Counted from the first letter of the stretch, positions 22,760-32,733 are shown. The stretch: 64,000 bases of DNA from Deinococcus depolymerans (GCF_039522025.1 NZ_BAAADB010000023.1:5736-69735); one strand, 5' to 3'. Program-made: numbers and translations. Notes: generated from the letters alone by a model not told the origin.

Positions 22760-25627
22760 GTGCAACCACTGCCGAACGACCTGCCCAGCAAACGCTTCAG
22801 CCGCCGCGACGGCCTGCCCGGCACGCAGGTCCACGCGCTGACATGCGACCACCAGGGCCGCTACTGGTTCGCGGGGTCCAGCGGCCTGGCCAGTTACGAC
22901 GGCGTGAGCGTCCGGCGGTACCAGCAGCGCGACGGGCTCTCCACCCACGGCCTGCGCGCCCTGGCCGCCCGCGCCGACGCGCCCCACGAACTGCTCGTCG
23001 GCGGGGACGCCGGCGTGGACCTTCTGGACGTCCGCGAGATCGGCCCGCCGCGCGCGCAGCCCCTGCTGACCACCCCCACCTGGACTGGCGGGCGCGTCGA
23101 GACGCTGCTGCCCGACCCGGACGCCGGCGGCGGCCTGTGGATCGGCACGGCGTCCGGCCTGTACCGCTGGGAACCCGGCGGGACCGTGCAGGCCGTCACC
23201 GACCCGGCCCTGGCCCGGCAGCAGATCACCGCGCTGGTCCGCAGCGGCCCGCTGATCTGGGCCGCCACGCAGAGCGGCGCCCTGCGCGGCCACCCCGCCC
23301 CCGGCACGGACACGGGCGGCGGGTGGCGCGACCCGCCCGTCGCGCTGCCACGCGAGGCGATCACCGCGCTGAGCGTCGCCCCGGACGGCACGCTGTTCAT
23401 CGGCGGGCACACCCACCTGACCGAACTGTCCCCCGACGGGACCGTGCGCGCCCGCCTGCCGCTGCCCGCCCCCGCCACCGCCCTGCTGTTCCAGCCGCCC
23501 ACCGGGACCCACCCGGCGGAACTGTGGGTCGCGGCGGCCGCGCAGCTGCTGACCTTCCGGCGCGGCGCGGCCGGCTGGCAGGCGCACGGCCCGCCGCTGG
23601 CCGAGGGCCGCGTGAACGCCCTGCACGGCGACTCCTTCGGGAACGTCTGGGCCGCCACCGATAGCCGAGGCGTGCTGCGGGTCAGTGCGCTGCGCCGCGT
23701 GTACCTCCGGCCGCGCATGCCGCTCCCGCAGGCCGCGTACTCGGTGCGGCCCAGCGGCGCGCACGCCTGGCTGATCGGCACCGAGCAGGCGCTGTGGCGC
23801 CTCGAGGAGAACAGCGCCCCCCACGCCGGCTGGCAGGGCGGCGTGGTCGCCGAACTGCCGGCCGTGTGGGACACGCTGGAACTCGCGTCCGGCGAGCGGT
23901 GGTTCGCCACGCAGCAGGGCGTGTGGCGCGCCGCGCCCGGCCAGTCCCCGCAGCCGGTCGCGCCGGCCGATCCCGAAGCGACCGCCCCGGCCCGCGCGCT
24001 GCTGCACCTGCACGGCACCCTGTGGATCGGGACGGTCCGGGGCCTGCTCAGCGTGCCGCTGGACGGCCCGCCCGGCAGCCCCGTCACGCTGCGCCGCCAC
24101 CTGAGCGGCGGGACGCCCCTGGGGTACGTGTACACCCTGTGCGCCGGGCACGACGGCACCCTGTGGATCGGCACGCTCGGACAGGGCCTGTGGCACGCGC
24201 CGGACGGCCAGCTGCGCCGCCTGAGCCTGCCCGTCCCGGACCTGCTCAGCGACACCGGGAACGTGTACGCCCTGGCCCCCTGCGACAACGGCGACCTGAT
24301 CGCCGTGCAGGACAACCGCGTGCTGCGCCTCGGGCGTGGCGGGGGGCGCGTGCTGGCACGCAGCGAGGAGGCCGTGGCCGGCTGGACGGTCCTGGTGCAG
24401 GGCGACCGGCTGTGGGTGGGCGGCAGTGACGGCCTGACCGAGTACGACGCCCACAGCGGCGAGCGGCGCCGCCAGAGCAACTGGCCCGGCGCGGACAGCT
24501 GGGAATTCACCACCAGCCGCAGCCTCGCCGCCCGGCCCGGCGCGCTGCTGTGCGGCCTGAACACCGGCCTGCTGCTGATCGACCTGACGGAACTCGGGAA
24601 CCTGACCGTCCCCCCGCAGCCCACCCTGGCCGCCCTGACCTTCCGGCCCGGCCCGGCCCCGCTGCCACCGGAAGTCGCGCGGGCCAGCGGGGCCGGGCCG
24701 CACACCCTGCCGCAGGGCCACTGGGGCCTGGAAGTCTGGCCCGCCTGCCCCTGGTACCTCGACGAGGACACCCTGCAGCTACGCCACCGCCTGCTCGGCT
24801 GGGAAGCCGAGTGGTCCGCGCCCCACCCGCCGGGCCCCATCCAGTACCAGTCGCTGCCCGCCGGACGCTACACCCTGCAGGTGCAGGCCTTCGCGCCCCT
24901 GACCGGCTGGGGCGACCCGCAGGCGCTGCTGCGCCTGCACGTGCAGCCGCCCCGCTGGCAGCGGCGCGTGCGGAGCCTCCTCGAGACGCTGACCGGCCCG
25001 CTGCTGCAGACCCGTCGCCTGCGCCGGCAGAACCTCGCGCTGGAACAGCGGGTCCTGGAACGCACCCGCGAGGTCGAACGCGCCCACGACGCACTCCTGA
25101 GCGCCAACCGGGAACTGCAGACCCTGTCGCTGACCGACGCGCTGACCGGCGTGGCCAACCGCCGTCACTTCGACGGGGCGTGGCAGCAGGCGGCCGCGCA
25201 GGTCCCGCTCGGGCACGCGGTCACGCTGGCACTGCTGGACATCGACCACTTCAAGGGCTTCAACGACACCTACGGGCACCAGGAGGGCGACCGCTGCCTG
25301 CAGCGGGTGGCGGGCGCACTGCGCGGCGCGCTGCGCGGCCCCGGGGACCTGCTCGCCCGCTACGGCGGCGAGGAGTTCGCGGTGATCCTGCCGGGCGAGT
25401 CGCCCCAGGACGCCGCCGGCGTGATCGAGCGGCTGCGGCGCAACGTCGAGGCGCTGGGCATCCCGAACGCCGCGTCGCCGTTCGGGACGGTCACGGTCAG
25501 CGTGGGGGCCGTGAGTGTCACGTCCGGCGCGGCCGGCCAGCCCGGCGACTGGATCGCCCTGGCCGACCAGTCCCTGTACCGCGCCAAGCACGCGGGCCGC
25601 AACCGCAGCGTTCACGACCTTCACTGA
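22760..25627 (+). CDS. Propeller-sensor diguanylate cyclase
   Basis: About 955 residues. The N-terminal 600 residues are two beta-propellers of the two-component-regulator type, with repeats such as 'DHQGRYWFAGSSGLASYDG' and 'DGTLWIGTLGQGLW'. A Y_Y_Y-like beta domain follows ('LQLRHRLLGWEAEWSAPHP'), then a coiled-coil helix ('LEQRVLERTREVERAHDAL') and a GGDEF domain with intact 'ARYGGEEFAVILP'. The RxxD inhibitory site is not present in register. I see no transmembrane segment, which is unusual for this architecture. GTG at 22760 fits GGAG spacing better than GTG at 22754. The TGA stop is joined to a degenerate SNR. Confidence 0.9.
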   Translation: MQPLPNDLPSKRFSRRDGLPGTQVHALTCDHQGRYWFAGSSGLASYDGVSVRRYQQRDGLSTHGLRALAARADAPHELLVGGDAGVDLLDVREIGPPRAQPLLTTPTWTGGRVETLLPDPDAGGGLWIGTASGLYRWEPGGTVQAVTDPALARQQITALVRSGPLIWAATQSGALRGHPAPGTDTGGGWRDPPVALPREAITALSVAPDGTLFIGGHTHLTELSPDGTVRARLPLPAPATALLFQPPTGTHPAELWVAAAAQLLTFRRGAAGWQAHGPPLAEGRVNALHGDSFGNVWAATDSRGVLRVSALRRVYLRPRMPLPQAAYSVRPSGAHAWLIGTEQALWRLEENSAPHAGWQGGVVAELPAVWDTLELASGERWFATQQGVWRAAPGQSPQPVAPADPEATAPARALLHLHGTLWIGTVRGLLSVPLDGPPGSPVTLRRHLSGGTPLGYVYTLCAGHDGTLWIGTLGQGLWHAPDGQLRRLSLPVPDLLSDTGNVYALAPCDNGDLIAVQDNRVLRLGRGGGRVLARSEEAVAGWTVLVQGDRLWVGGSDGLTEYDAHSGERRRQSNWPGADSWEFTTSRSLAARPGALLCGLNTGLLLIDLTELGNLTVPPQPTLAALTFRPGPAPLPPEVARASGAGPHTLPQGHWGLEVWPACPWYLDEDTLQLRHRLLGWEAEWSAPHPPGPIQYQSLPAGRYTLQVQAFAPLTGWGDPQALLRLHVQPPRWQRRVRSLLETLTGPLLQTRRLRRQNLALEQRVLERTREVERAHDALLSANRELQTLSLTDALTGVANRRHFDGAWQQAAAQVPLGHAVTLALLDIDHFKGFNDTYGHQEGDRCLQRVAGALRGALRGPGDLLARYGGEEFAVILPGESPQDAAGVIERLRRNVEALGIPNAASPFGTVTVSVGAVSVTSGAAGQPGDWIALADQSLYRAKHAGRNRSVHDLH

Positions 25628-25730
25628 TCCGGATTCCGGTTGAACGAGGAGGAGCTGGGCAGGTTCCGGACGTGGAGCTGGCAATCCGGTGATGGTCCGA
25701 TCTGTCAACGAAACAAACGGCAGTCCGTAT
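25627..25730 (+). repeat. SNR repeat, shortened and chimeric
   Basis: Starts ATCCGGATTCCGG at the stop of the cyclase gene and ends GCAGTCCGTAT. The first hairpin is lost. The long stem joins a left arm of one subtype (GGCAATCCGG) to a right arm of another (CCGATCTGTC), so it is mispaired, as if by recombination between copies. Confidence 0.75.
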
Positions 25731-25807
25731 CGATCCGGATCCATGACCCGGAGCCGGGTCGGAAGGCCGGGCGTGCCACCGGGAGCGAAAGCGGTGCCAC
25801 CCGCGGG

Positions 25808-27580
25808 CTACGCGCTGCGCCGGCTGCGTTTCTCGGCCTCGATGGCCCGCTGCAACTCCTGAATCTGGCGCAGCATGTCGAGCTGCTGCGCGGGCGGCGC
25901 GGCCGTGAGCTGCGTTTTCAGGTGCGTGACCTCGGCGCGCAGCGCGTCGATGCTCATGCTGACCTGAATGTCGTCCACGGCGGTCGCGGCGTACGCGCCG
26001 ACGTTCTGCTCGTACTGCTGGCTGTGCGCGCGGCTGATGCTGCCGGCGTCACGCCCCTCGAACATCAGGCGGATCAGCAGCTGCTCCTCGGGCTGGCCCC
26101 GGAACAGGTCCAGCACCCCCTCGGGCGTGGGCGCGCCCTGCAGGGCCAGCATGACGTTGCGGACCATGTCGTTGCGCCACGGGGTGCTGCCGTCCAGTTT
26201 CGCGCGCAGGCTGGGGTCGACCAGCAGTTGCCGCAGCAGCGCCAGTTCACGGTCCTCCTCGTGCCGGGCGGTACTCATGCCCGCCAGGTGCGTGTCGGTC
26301 AGGGTGCGGCGCTTGGCCTTGCTGGCGATCCACTCCATGAGCGCCTCGGGCTTGATGCCCAGCGTCTCGCAGGCCGCCGCGCGGACCCCCTCGGCAATCT
26401 CGTCGAGCGGGTCGAGGTTCTGCATGCGTGGCAGCAGTTCCATCAGGATGCGGCGCTTGCCCTCGCTGGTGCTCACCCCGTGCTTCTCGATGGCGGCCTG
26501 CACGCGGTAATGCACCTCGTCCAGGCCGCTCCCGATCGCCTGCCGCAGCTGCTCGTCGCCGCCCGCGAGCAGGGTGTCGGCCGGGTCCTTGCCGCTGGGC
26601 ACGCTGGTGGCCCGCACGCGGAACTTGGCCCCCAGCACCTGATCCAGCCCGGACAGCGTGGCCTTCAGGCCCGCCTCGTCACGGTCGAACAGCAGCACGA
26701 GACTCTGCGCGCCCAGCCGTTCGAGCAGCGTGGCGTGCTCGGCGGTCAGCGCGGTGCCCAGGCTCGCCACCGCGCCGGTGAAGCCGTGCTGGTGCATGGT
26801 GATCACGTCCATGTACCCTTCCACGACCACCAGTTCCGCGCCGCTGCCCAGGCCCGCGCGGGCCTTGTCCAGCCCGTACAGCAGTTCGCCCTTGCGGAAC
26901 GCGTCGGTTTCCGGGGTGTTCAGGTACTTCGGCTTGCTGTCGTCCAGCACCCGCCCGCCGAACCCCACCAGCCGCCCCAGGTGATCACGGATGGGGAACA
27001 TCACCCGCCCACGGAACCGGTCGTACACCCGCCCGGATTCCGGGTTCTCGATCAGCAGCCCGGCCTCCAGCAGCTGCCGTTCGGTCAGGCCCTTGACGCG
27101 CGCGTGCTTGAGCAGGCCGTCCCAGCCCTCCGGCGCGAAGCCGATCTCGAACGCCTCGATGGTCGCGTCCGTCAGGCCGCGCCGCCGCAGGTACGCCAGG
27201 GCCCCCTCGCCCGCCGCGCCGGTCAGGTGCTCACGGAAGTACGCGAGTGCGAAGGCATTCACGTCGTACAGGTCGCGGTTGCTGCGCTCCCCGTACTTCG
27301 CCTCGACCTGCACCCCGGCCCGCTCCGCGAGCTTGCGCAGCGCGTCCCCGAAACTCAGGTTCTCGGTACGCTGCACGAAACTGAACACGTCCCCGCCCGC
27401 CTTGCACCCGAAACAGTAGAAGTACCCCTGGTCGGTGTCCACCTGAAACGACGGTGACTTCTCCTTGTGAAACGGACACAGGCCCTTCATGCGGCCCTTC
27501 CCGGCCGGGGTGAGGCGCACGTACTCGCCCACGACCTCCGCAATGTTCAGCCGTGAACGAACCTCTTCTTTCGTTCCCAT
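25808..27580 (-). CDS. dnaG: DNA primase
   Basis: 590 residues, normal length. The CHC2 zinc ribbon uses C35, H38, C56 and C59 ('[12 protein letters not shown]', '[12 protein letters not shown]'). The Toprim catalytic core has '[16 protein letters not shown]' and '[11 protein letters not shown]'. The C-terminal about 150 residues form the helicase-interaction region. It synthesises RNA primers at the replication fork. Start ATG at 27580; the upstream 260 bp carry no gene and must hold its promoter. Confidence 0.97.
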   Translation of the reverse strand: MGTKEEVRSRLNIAEVVGEYVRLTPAGKGRMKGLCPFHKEKSPSFQVDTDQGYFYCFGCKAGGDVFSFVQRTENLSFGDALRKLAERAGVQVEAKYGERSNRDLYDVNAFALAYFREHLTGAAGEGALAYLRRRGLTDATIEAFEIGFAPEGWDGLLKHARVKGLTERQLLEAGLLIENPESGRVYDRFRGRVMFPIRDHLGRLVGFGGRVLDDSKPKYLNTPETDAFRKGELLYGLDKARAGLGSGAELVVVEGYMDVITMHQHGFTGAVASLGTALTAEHATLLERLGAQSLVLLFDRDEAGLKATLSGLDQVLGAKFRVRATSVPSGKDPADTLLAGGDEQLRQAIGSGLDEVHYRVQAAIEKHGVSTSEGKRRILMELLPRMQNLDPLDEIAEGVRAAACETLGIKPEALMEWIASKAKRRTLTDTHLAGMSTARHEEDRELALLRQLLVDPSLRAKLDGSTPWRNDMVRNVMLALQGAPTPEGVLDLFRGQPEEQLLIRLMFEGRDAGSISRAHSQQYEQNVGAYAATAVDDIQVSMSIDALRAEVTHLKTQLTAAPPAQQLDMLRQIQELQRAIEAEKRSRRSA

Positions 27581-27843
27581 GCAACCTCACCCCCCCTGGC
27601 AGGCCGCCCGCACAACTGCGCGGACGGCCCGGTAGACCCGCAGTGTACTCCAGCCCCCGCCCACACCGCTACACCCCGAATTGTGCGTCTGACACGAATA
27701 AAACCATGAGAAGAAGCGGCGGGTGCGTGCCACACGTTCCCCGCCCGGGTGAACGGACCCCCAGCGCTCCCTTCAGGCCCCATGACCACCCCTGAAGGTC
27801 GCCCTCACCCCCCCGGCCGCCCCGGCGGCGCAGGCTGAATCCC

Positions 27844-28158
27844 ATGAACCCCTACAAGGTCAGCCAGAGCGACACCACCCACGGCCCGGACGGCGAACAC
27901 CACCTCGTGACCGGGCAGCACGCCCGCATGCGCCTGTGGCACCGCGAGGAACCCAACGCCGACAAACCCCAGAGCACCAACCCCTACGAGACGCTCGGGT
28001 ACGTCATCGAGGGCCGCGCCGACCTGATCATCGACGGGCAGACCATTCCCCTCCAGCCCGGCGACTCCTACCGCGTGCCGGCCGGCACGCCGCACACGTA
28101 CCGCATCACGCAGACCCTCACCGCCGTCGAGGTCACCACGCCCGGCCGCGACCAGTAA
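27844..28158 (+). CDS. Cupin domain protein
   Basis: 104 residues of a single small beta-barrel. The cupin motif 1 region is 'YETLGYVIEGRADLIIDGQ' and motif 2 is 'LQPGDSYRVPAGTPHTYRI', keeping the conserved Gly, Pro and His. Metal-dependent or sugar-binding roles occur in the family; nothing here specifies one. The TAA stop is fused to the first bases of an SNR (TAATACGG). Confidence 0.88.
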   Translation: MNPYKVSQSDTTHGPDGEHHLVTGQHARMRLWHREEPNADKPQSTNPYETLGYVIEGRADLIIDGQTIPLQPGDSYRVPAGTPHTYRITQTLTAVEVTTPGRDQ

Positions 28159-28292
28159 TACGGACTCCGTTTGTTTCGCCAACAATCCGGAACTTCACCG
28201 GATTGCCGGCTCCACGTCCGGAACCCGTGTTGCTCCCACTCGCTTCGCTCGGATTGAACGGGCTTTGCAGCCCATTCAATCGGAGTCCGTGT
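28158..28292 (-). repeat. SNR repeat
   Basis: Full reverse copy with the stem GCCAACAATCCGG/CCGGATTGCCGGC. Its first base is the last base of the cupin stop codon. Confidence 0.9.
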
Positions 28293-28487
28293 AAGCAGCG
28301 CACCTCTCACCCTTCCGGCGCTCCGCGGCGCTGCTCCGCGTCACGGCGGGTCCCTCCCTCTCCCCACCGAGAGGGACTTTTCATGCCCCGCCACCCACAC
28401 GCGACTCAAGTCCCGCTCAACCCCCCATGAACCCCCCTTCAGACCCCCATCACGCCCCCACCCCCCCCACCCGCCACGCTGATACGC

Positions 28488-29054
28488 ATGACCGACCAAC
28501 CGCTGAAAGGCAAGACCATCGCCATCCTCGCCACCGACGGAGTCGAACAGGTCGAACTCGTGAAACCCCGCGAGGCCCTGGAGGCCGCCGGGGCCACCAC
28601 CCACCTCATCAGCCTCAAGCCCGGGCAGATCCAGAGCATGAAAGGCGACATGGAACCCCAGGCCCGGTACGACGTGGACCACACCGTCACGCAGGCCAAC
28701 CCCAGCGACTACGACGGCCTGCTGCTGCCCGGCGGCACCGTCAACCCCGACAAGCTGCGCCTGGACGCCTACGCCATGCAGTTCGTCCGCGCCTTCTACG
28801 ACCACGGCGCGCCCATCGCCGCCATCTGCCACGGCCCCTGGAGCCTCAGCGAGACCGGCATCAGCAAGGGCCTGAAGATGACCAGCTGGCCCAGCCTGAA
28901 ACACGAACTCACCCTCGGCGGCGCCGAATGGGTCGACCAGCCCGTCGTCGTGGACCGGGGCATCGTCACCAGCCGCAACCCCGACGACATCCCCGCCTTC
29001 ACCGAGAAGATGATCGAAGAATTCCGGGAAGGCGACCACAGCAGCAAACGCTGA
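28488..29054 (+). CDS. DJ-1/PfpI family protein (YhbO/PfpI-type deglycase or protease)
   Basis: 188 residues with the class I glutamine-amidotransferase-like fold. '[21 protein letters not shown]' (in pieces) is the N-terminal core. The catalytic nucleophile elbow is '[10 protein letters not shown]' with Cys followed by His, and the acidic partner is in the N-terminal 'GVEQVEL'. Members have been assigned protein deglycase, chaperone or peptidase activity against glycated or oxidised targets, which would suit a stress-resistant organism. A hairpin follows the stop. A 3' remnant of a paralogue lies at 32423-32542. Confidence 0.9.
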   Translation: MTDQPLKGKTIAILATDGVEQVELVKPREALEAAGATTHLISLKPGQIQSMKGDMEPQARYDVDHTVTQANPSDYDGLLLPGGTVNPDKLRLDAYAMQFVRAFYDHGAPIAAICHGPWSLSETGISKGLKMTSWPSLKHELTLGGAEWVDQPVVVDRGIVTSRNPDDIPAFTEKMIEEFREGDHSSKR

Positions 29055-29079
29055 CCCCACCCCACCGACCCCAACGCAG

Positions 29080-29113
29080 GCAGCGGCCCTCCCAGAGATG
29101 GAAGGGCCGCTGC
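29080..29113 (+). terminator. Hairpin after the PfpI-like gene
   Basis: An 11-bp perfect stem GCAGCGGCCCT/AGGGCCGCTGC with a 12-base loop, 25 bp after the stop. No T-run follows. Confidence 0.55.
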
Positions 29114-29177
29114 GCTGCTGCACGCCTGCCTGGAATGGACCGCCTGGAATGAAACGGAATCTGCACAGCGTTCCATC

Positions 29178-29432
29178 CCGGAACCCGTGTTGCTCCCACT
29201 CTGCAGGGCAGCTCTCCGAGTCGCATCCGCTCGGATTGAACCGGCTTTGCAGCCACTTCAATCGGAGTCCGTCTTATACGGATTCCGTTTGTTCCGCTGA
29301 CAATCCGGAACTTCACCGGATTGTCAGCTCCACGTCCGGAACCCGTTTCTCTCCTACTCTGCGGAGCAGCTCTACGAGTCGCATCCGCTCGGATTGAATG
29401 GCTTTATAAGCCACTTCAATCGGAGTCCGTCT
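29178..29432 (-). repeat. Two tandem SNR repeats (first partial)
   Basis: The unit at 29178-29275 is a right-hand partial copy. The unit at 29276-29432 is complete, with a perfect 13-bp stem GCTGACAATCCGG/CCGGATTGTCAGC. Its right end GTCCGTCTTA contains the stop codon (TAA on the minus strand) of the glycine-rich protein gene. Confidence 0.85.
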
Positions 29433-30298
29433 TACTTGCCGCCGCCGATGCCGATCCCGATCCCCACGCCGACGCCCACACCGACGCTGACGCCGCCCGA
29501 CCCGCTCCCACCGGCCGACCCTGCACCACCAGCGGAACCGGACGCCGAACCGCTCCCCGACACGCTGCCCGCCGCTGCCGAACCCGCCGCTGCCGAACCC
29601 GCAGCCGCACCGGCCGCCGCGCCCGAGACGAGCACCTGCACCAGCGTCCGCGCGCCCGCCTGCGTCTGCACCGCCACGTTCTCCAGGCTGACCATGCCCG
29701 AAGCGTCCACCAGCACGCGACCCGCCACGTCATACGTCCCCGCGCCCGCACCGCCCGACACGACCACGTCCGTCACCAGCGCCGCCTGCGCGCCACCCGC
29801 CCAGCGGCCCGCCGCGTCGAACTGACCCAGCACCTGCCCACGCGCGTCCAGCAGCGTCACCACGCGACCCTGCAACGCCGCGCGACCCTCGGCCGCCGCA
29901 CGCGCCAGCACCTGACCCTCCGCGCGGATCGCGCTGCCCAGGCTCACGCCCGCCCCGCGACCCGACACCACCAGCGACTCCAGCGTCACGCGGCCCTGCG
30001 CCGCCGCGCCGCCCGCCACCCGGAACGACTGCTGCGCCCCGTTCTCGAACGTCACGCGGGCCGTGGACACCGCGCGGCTCGCGCCACTGAACACCACCTG
30101 CCCCGCCCCGTTCACCGTGCCGATCACGCGGCCCTGCGCGTCCAGCAGCACCACCGCGCTCGCCTGAACCGCCACGCCCGCCGAAGCCGCCGCCGCCGCC
30201 GAACCCGACGCGGACCCCACCGCGGAACCCGCCGCCGCCAGGGACACAGGAGCCAGAAGGGAAACCGTCATTACCACAGGAAAGAGAATTCGTTTCAT
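29432..30298 (-). CDS. Secreted glycine/serine/alanine-rich protein
   Basis: 288 residues. A signal peptide (MKRILFPVVMTVSLLAPVSLA) is followed by valine-rich beta segments built from a recurring unit ('ALQGRVVTLLDARGQVLGQF', 'AVVLLDAQGRVIGTVNGAG'), suggesting a repeated strand-turn module. The C-terminal third is Gly/Ser/Ala low complexity and ends in alternating GVGVGVGIGIGIGGGK. Start chosen because AAGGATG precedes ATG at 30298 and the signal peptide begins there. A structural surface or matrix role is inference. The stop is created by an SNR. Confidence 0.75.
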   Translation of the reverse strand: MKRILFPVVMTVSLLAPVSLAAAGSAVGSASGSAAAAASAGVAVQASAVVLLDAQGRVIGTVNGAGQVVFSGASRAVSTARVTFENGAQQSFRVAGGAAAQGRVTLESLVVSGRGAGVSLGSAIRAEGQVLARAAAEGRAALQGRVVTLLDARGQVLGQFDAAGRWAGGAQAALVTDVVVSGGAGAGTYDVAGRVLVDASGMVSLENVAVQTQAGARTLVQVLVSGAAAGAAAGSAAAGSAAAGSVSGSGSASGSAGGAGSAGGSGSGGVSVGVGVGVGIGIGIGGGK

Positions 30299-30531
30299 GG
30301 TCACATCCTTTCCGGGCACCACAACTGCCCGGTGAAGCGGACTATAGAAAACGAACCTGAAAGGAATATGATTGACCCAAAATTCATTTAAAACGACAGA
30401 AGATCAATGACCCGCAACCGGAATCATTGAACGCACCCCCGGCCACACCACCCACGCCGGACACCCCCACTTCACCAGACCCCCCACAAAAAACCCTCAA
30501 ACCCCACCCCCACCCCCCTACACTGCACCCC

Positions 30532-31287
30532 ATGACCCGACCCTGGCTCGTCACCGGCCTCACCGGCACCCTCGCCCCACACGTCGCCCACGCCCTGCAA
30601 GCCCAGGGACACACCGTCACCGGCTGGGACCGCCACACCACCCCCGCCGACGACAGCCCCGCCGCCCGCGCCCACCTGCACGCCCTGAACCCCCAGGGCA
30701 TCCTGCACCTCGCCCTGGGCAGCGAAGCCTGGGCCGCCACCCTCGCCGCACACGCCCACGCCACCGGCATCCCCTTCGTCCACACCAGCACCGCCATGGT
30801 CTACAGCGCCCAGGCCGGCGGCCCCCACCACCCCACCCAGCCTGCCCAGCCCGACAGCGACTACGGCCACCACAAGGCCCGCACCGAACACGCCATCCGC
30901 GCCGCCAACCCCCACGCCGTCATCGCCCGCATCGGCTGGCAGATCCACCTCACCGCCACCGGCAACAACATGACCCAGCAACTCCAGGCACAACACGACC
31001 AGAACGGCGTTATTCGCGCCAGCCGGCACTGGATTCCCGCCACCTCGTTCATGACCGACACCGCCCACGCCCTCGCAGCCCTCGCGCAGGACGGCACCGG
31101 CGGGACCGTCCACCTGGACAGCAACGCCCACGACGCCCTGACCTTCCCGGAACTCGTGCGCGGCCTCGCACGGCACCTGAACCGCGACTGGGTGATCGAG
31201 GCAACGGACGACTACACGCACGACCAGCGGCTCGTGGACGACACCACCCGCCTGCCCAGCCTGCGCGAACGCCTCGGGCTGAACTGA
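30532..31287 (+). CDS. RmlD/NAD(P)-dependent sugar epimerase-reductase-like protein
   Basis: 251 residues of extended SDR type. The N-terminal 'WLVTGLTGTLAPHVAHAL' replaces the usual GxxGxxG with TGLTGTL, 'VHTSTAMVYS' carries the catalytic Ser/Thr, and 'DYGHHKARTEHAI' gives Tyr-x3-Lys. This matches RmlD-like dTDP-4-dehydrorhamnose reductases, which act on nucleotide sugars for surface polysaccharide. No sugar pathway genes adjoin. An IS630-type element starts 46 bp after the stop. Confidence 0.85.
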   Translation: MTRPWLVTGLTGTLAPHVAHALQAQGHTVTGWDRHTTPADDSPAARAHLHALNPQGILHLALGSEAWAATLAAHAHATGIPFVHTSTAMVYSAQAGGPHHPTQPAQPDSDYGHHKARTEHAIRAANPHAVIARIGWQIHLTATGNNMTQQLQAQHDQNGVIRASRHWIPATSFMTDTAHALAALAQDGTGGTVHLDSNAHDALTFPELVRGLARHLNRDWVIEATDDYTHDQRLVDDTTRLPSLRERLGLN

Positions 31288-31333
31288 ACAAGAGAGTGGT
31301 GGGTATCCGGGGATGCCCGCGCATGACGGTCTA

Positions 31334-32377
31334 TTGATCGCGGCGAAGATCTGAGTTGATAGACTTGCCACATGCCTGGTTGGCAACCGACCCACTACTC
31401 CCGCGCTCAACTCGAGGAGCGCCGCCTCGCCGCTCTCGCATGGATTGAACGCGGAACCCATCGGAACCAGGAGATTGCGAATCACTTCGGTGTCTCCGTC
31501 CATACGATCTACACCTGGAAAGCACGACTACGCCGCAATGGTGGCCTGAAGGCCACCATTGCCAGTGGCGCAACCTCGCGGCTCACAGCGGCACAACACG
31601 AACAATTGCGCACCTTCCTGCGGGAGGGTGCGGTGCACCACGGGTTCCCTGATCCGACGTGGACGACACGTCGGGTCACTGATCTGATCGGACGTCACTT
31701 TGACGTGTGGTATCACCACGACCACGTCCGAAAAATCCTTCGCCAGTTGGGTTTCACGCCGCAAATGCCGGATGGGCGGGCGGCAGAGCGCAATGAACTC
31801 CGGATCGCGTCCTGGAAAGAACAGGTCGCACCGGAGTTGGGAAAAAAAGGTCGCTGAGGGCGCGACCCTGGTGTATCTGGATGAGGTCGGGTTCTCGCTG
31901 AAAGGCGTACGACGGCGCACGTGGTCGACCAGGGGCGTCACGCCCCTGGTCACGCTCCCGGCCAATTGGGAGAAACTCTCGACCATCGGTGCGATCACGT
32001 CGGATGGGCGGTTCTTCCAGCAGACGAAGTCTGGGGCGATTCGTAGTGGGGACGTCATCCGATTCTTCCAGCACCTGCTCCGCCACGTTCAGGGGGAGAT
32101 CGTGGTGGTGCTGGATAACGCCGGGATCCACCGGGCGAAGGCAACACAGGCGTTCGTGGAGACCCACGAACGCCTGTCGCTGGTGTTTTTGCCGCCCTAT
32201 GCGCCGGAGTTGAACCCGATCGAGCTGGTGTGGGCATATGTGAAGCGCAATGTGCTGGGGAACTTCTGTGCCCGCTCGGTCTCGGAGCTGAAAGCAAAGC
32301 TTGTGACGGCTTGGCAGCGGGTTCGGTATATCGACTTGCCTCGTCAGCTTATGAATGCGAATCTATGCCGCTATCAA
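31334..32377 (+). mobile_element. IS630-family insertion sequence
   Basis: A 1044-bp element with inverted ends TTGATCGCGGCGAAGAT and, on the complement of the right end, TTGATAGCGGCATAGAT, flanked by TA at both sides (31332-31333 and 32378-32379), the expected IS630 target duplication. It carries a two-frame transposase. It lies at the border between core chromosome and the AT-rich methylase cassette. Confidence 0.9.
31372..31857 (+). CDS. IS630 transposase, N-terminal frame (orfA)
   Basis: 161 residues. Two helix-turn-helix segments ('NQEIANHFGVSVHTIYTWKARL' in pieces, and 'TTRRVTDLIGRHFDVWYHHDHV' in pieces) form the DNA-binding half of an IS630/Tc1-mariner-type transposase. The frame ends just after an A7 run at 31842-31848 ('GGGAAAAAAAGG'). 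Removing one A, by transcript slippage or a +1 ribosomal shift, joins it to the catalytic frame. Confidence 0.88.
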   Translation: MPGWQPTHYSRAQLEERRLAALAWIERGTHRNQEIANHFGVSVHTIYTWKARLRRNGGLKATIASGATSRLTAAQHEQLRTFLREGAVHHGFPDPTWTTRRVTDLIGRHFDVWYHHDHVRKILRQLGFTPQMPDGRAAERNELRIASWKEQVAPELGKKGR

Positions 32378-32380
32378 TAG
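31855..32380 (+). CDS. IS630 transposase, catalytic DDE frame (orfB)
   Basis: About 175 residues continuing from the A7 slip site. Catalytic residues: D in 'LVYLDEVGFSLKG', D in 'VVVLDNAGIHRAK' and E in 'PELNPIELVWAYVKRN', the DDE triad of the family. It has no good start of its own, so it is probably only made as a fusion with orfA. The TAG stop is completed by the TA target duplication plus the next host base. Confidence 0.88.
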
Positions 32381-32422
32381 TGCAGCCTGAAACGCGGACT
32401 GAGGTTTGATGGGGAATCATTG

Positions 32423-32542
32423 AGTTATCCCGGCGTCGTGGACAAAGGCATCGTCACCAATTGCAACCCCAGCGACATCACCGCCTGCAATGCCAAGATG
32501 ATCGAAGAACTCCAGAAAGGCGACCACAACAGCAAAAGGTAA
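32423..32542 (+). pseudogene. 3' remnant of a second PfpI-like gene
   Basis: The frame reads 'GVVDKGIVTNCNPSDI' then 'AKMIEELQKGDHNSKR' and stops. It aligns with the last 37 residues of the intact PfpI-like protein at 28488-29054 ('[15 protein letters not shown]', '[16 protein letters not shown]'). The 5' part is absent; 45 bp separate it from the IS630 element, so insertion or deletion removed the rest. Confidence 0.85.
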
Positions 32543-32733
32543 ACAGAGGATATAAGAAGGGCTACACTCGGGGAAAAGCGCGGCCCTACTTATATTCTGC
32601 AAACAGTATCGCTCATACAGCAATTCGGGGTGGATTTGTTGCAAAAGATGGATGGCGACCGCATTTCAAACTACCTTGAAGTTGAAAAATCTTAGTCTGT
32701 TCTAAATCTGATAGACGAAGCTGGCGGAACATG

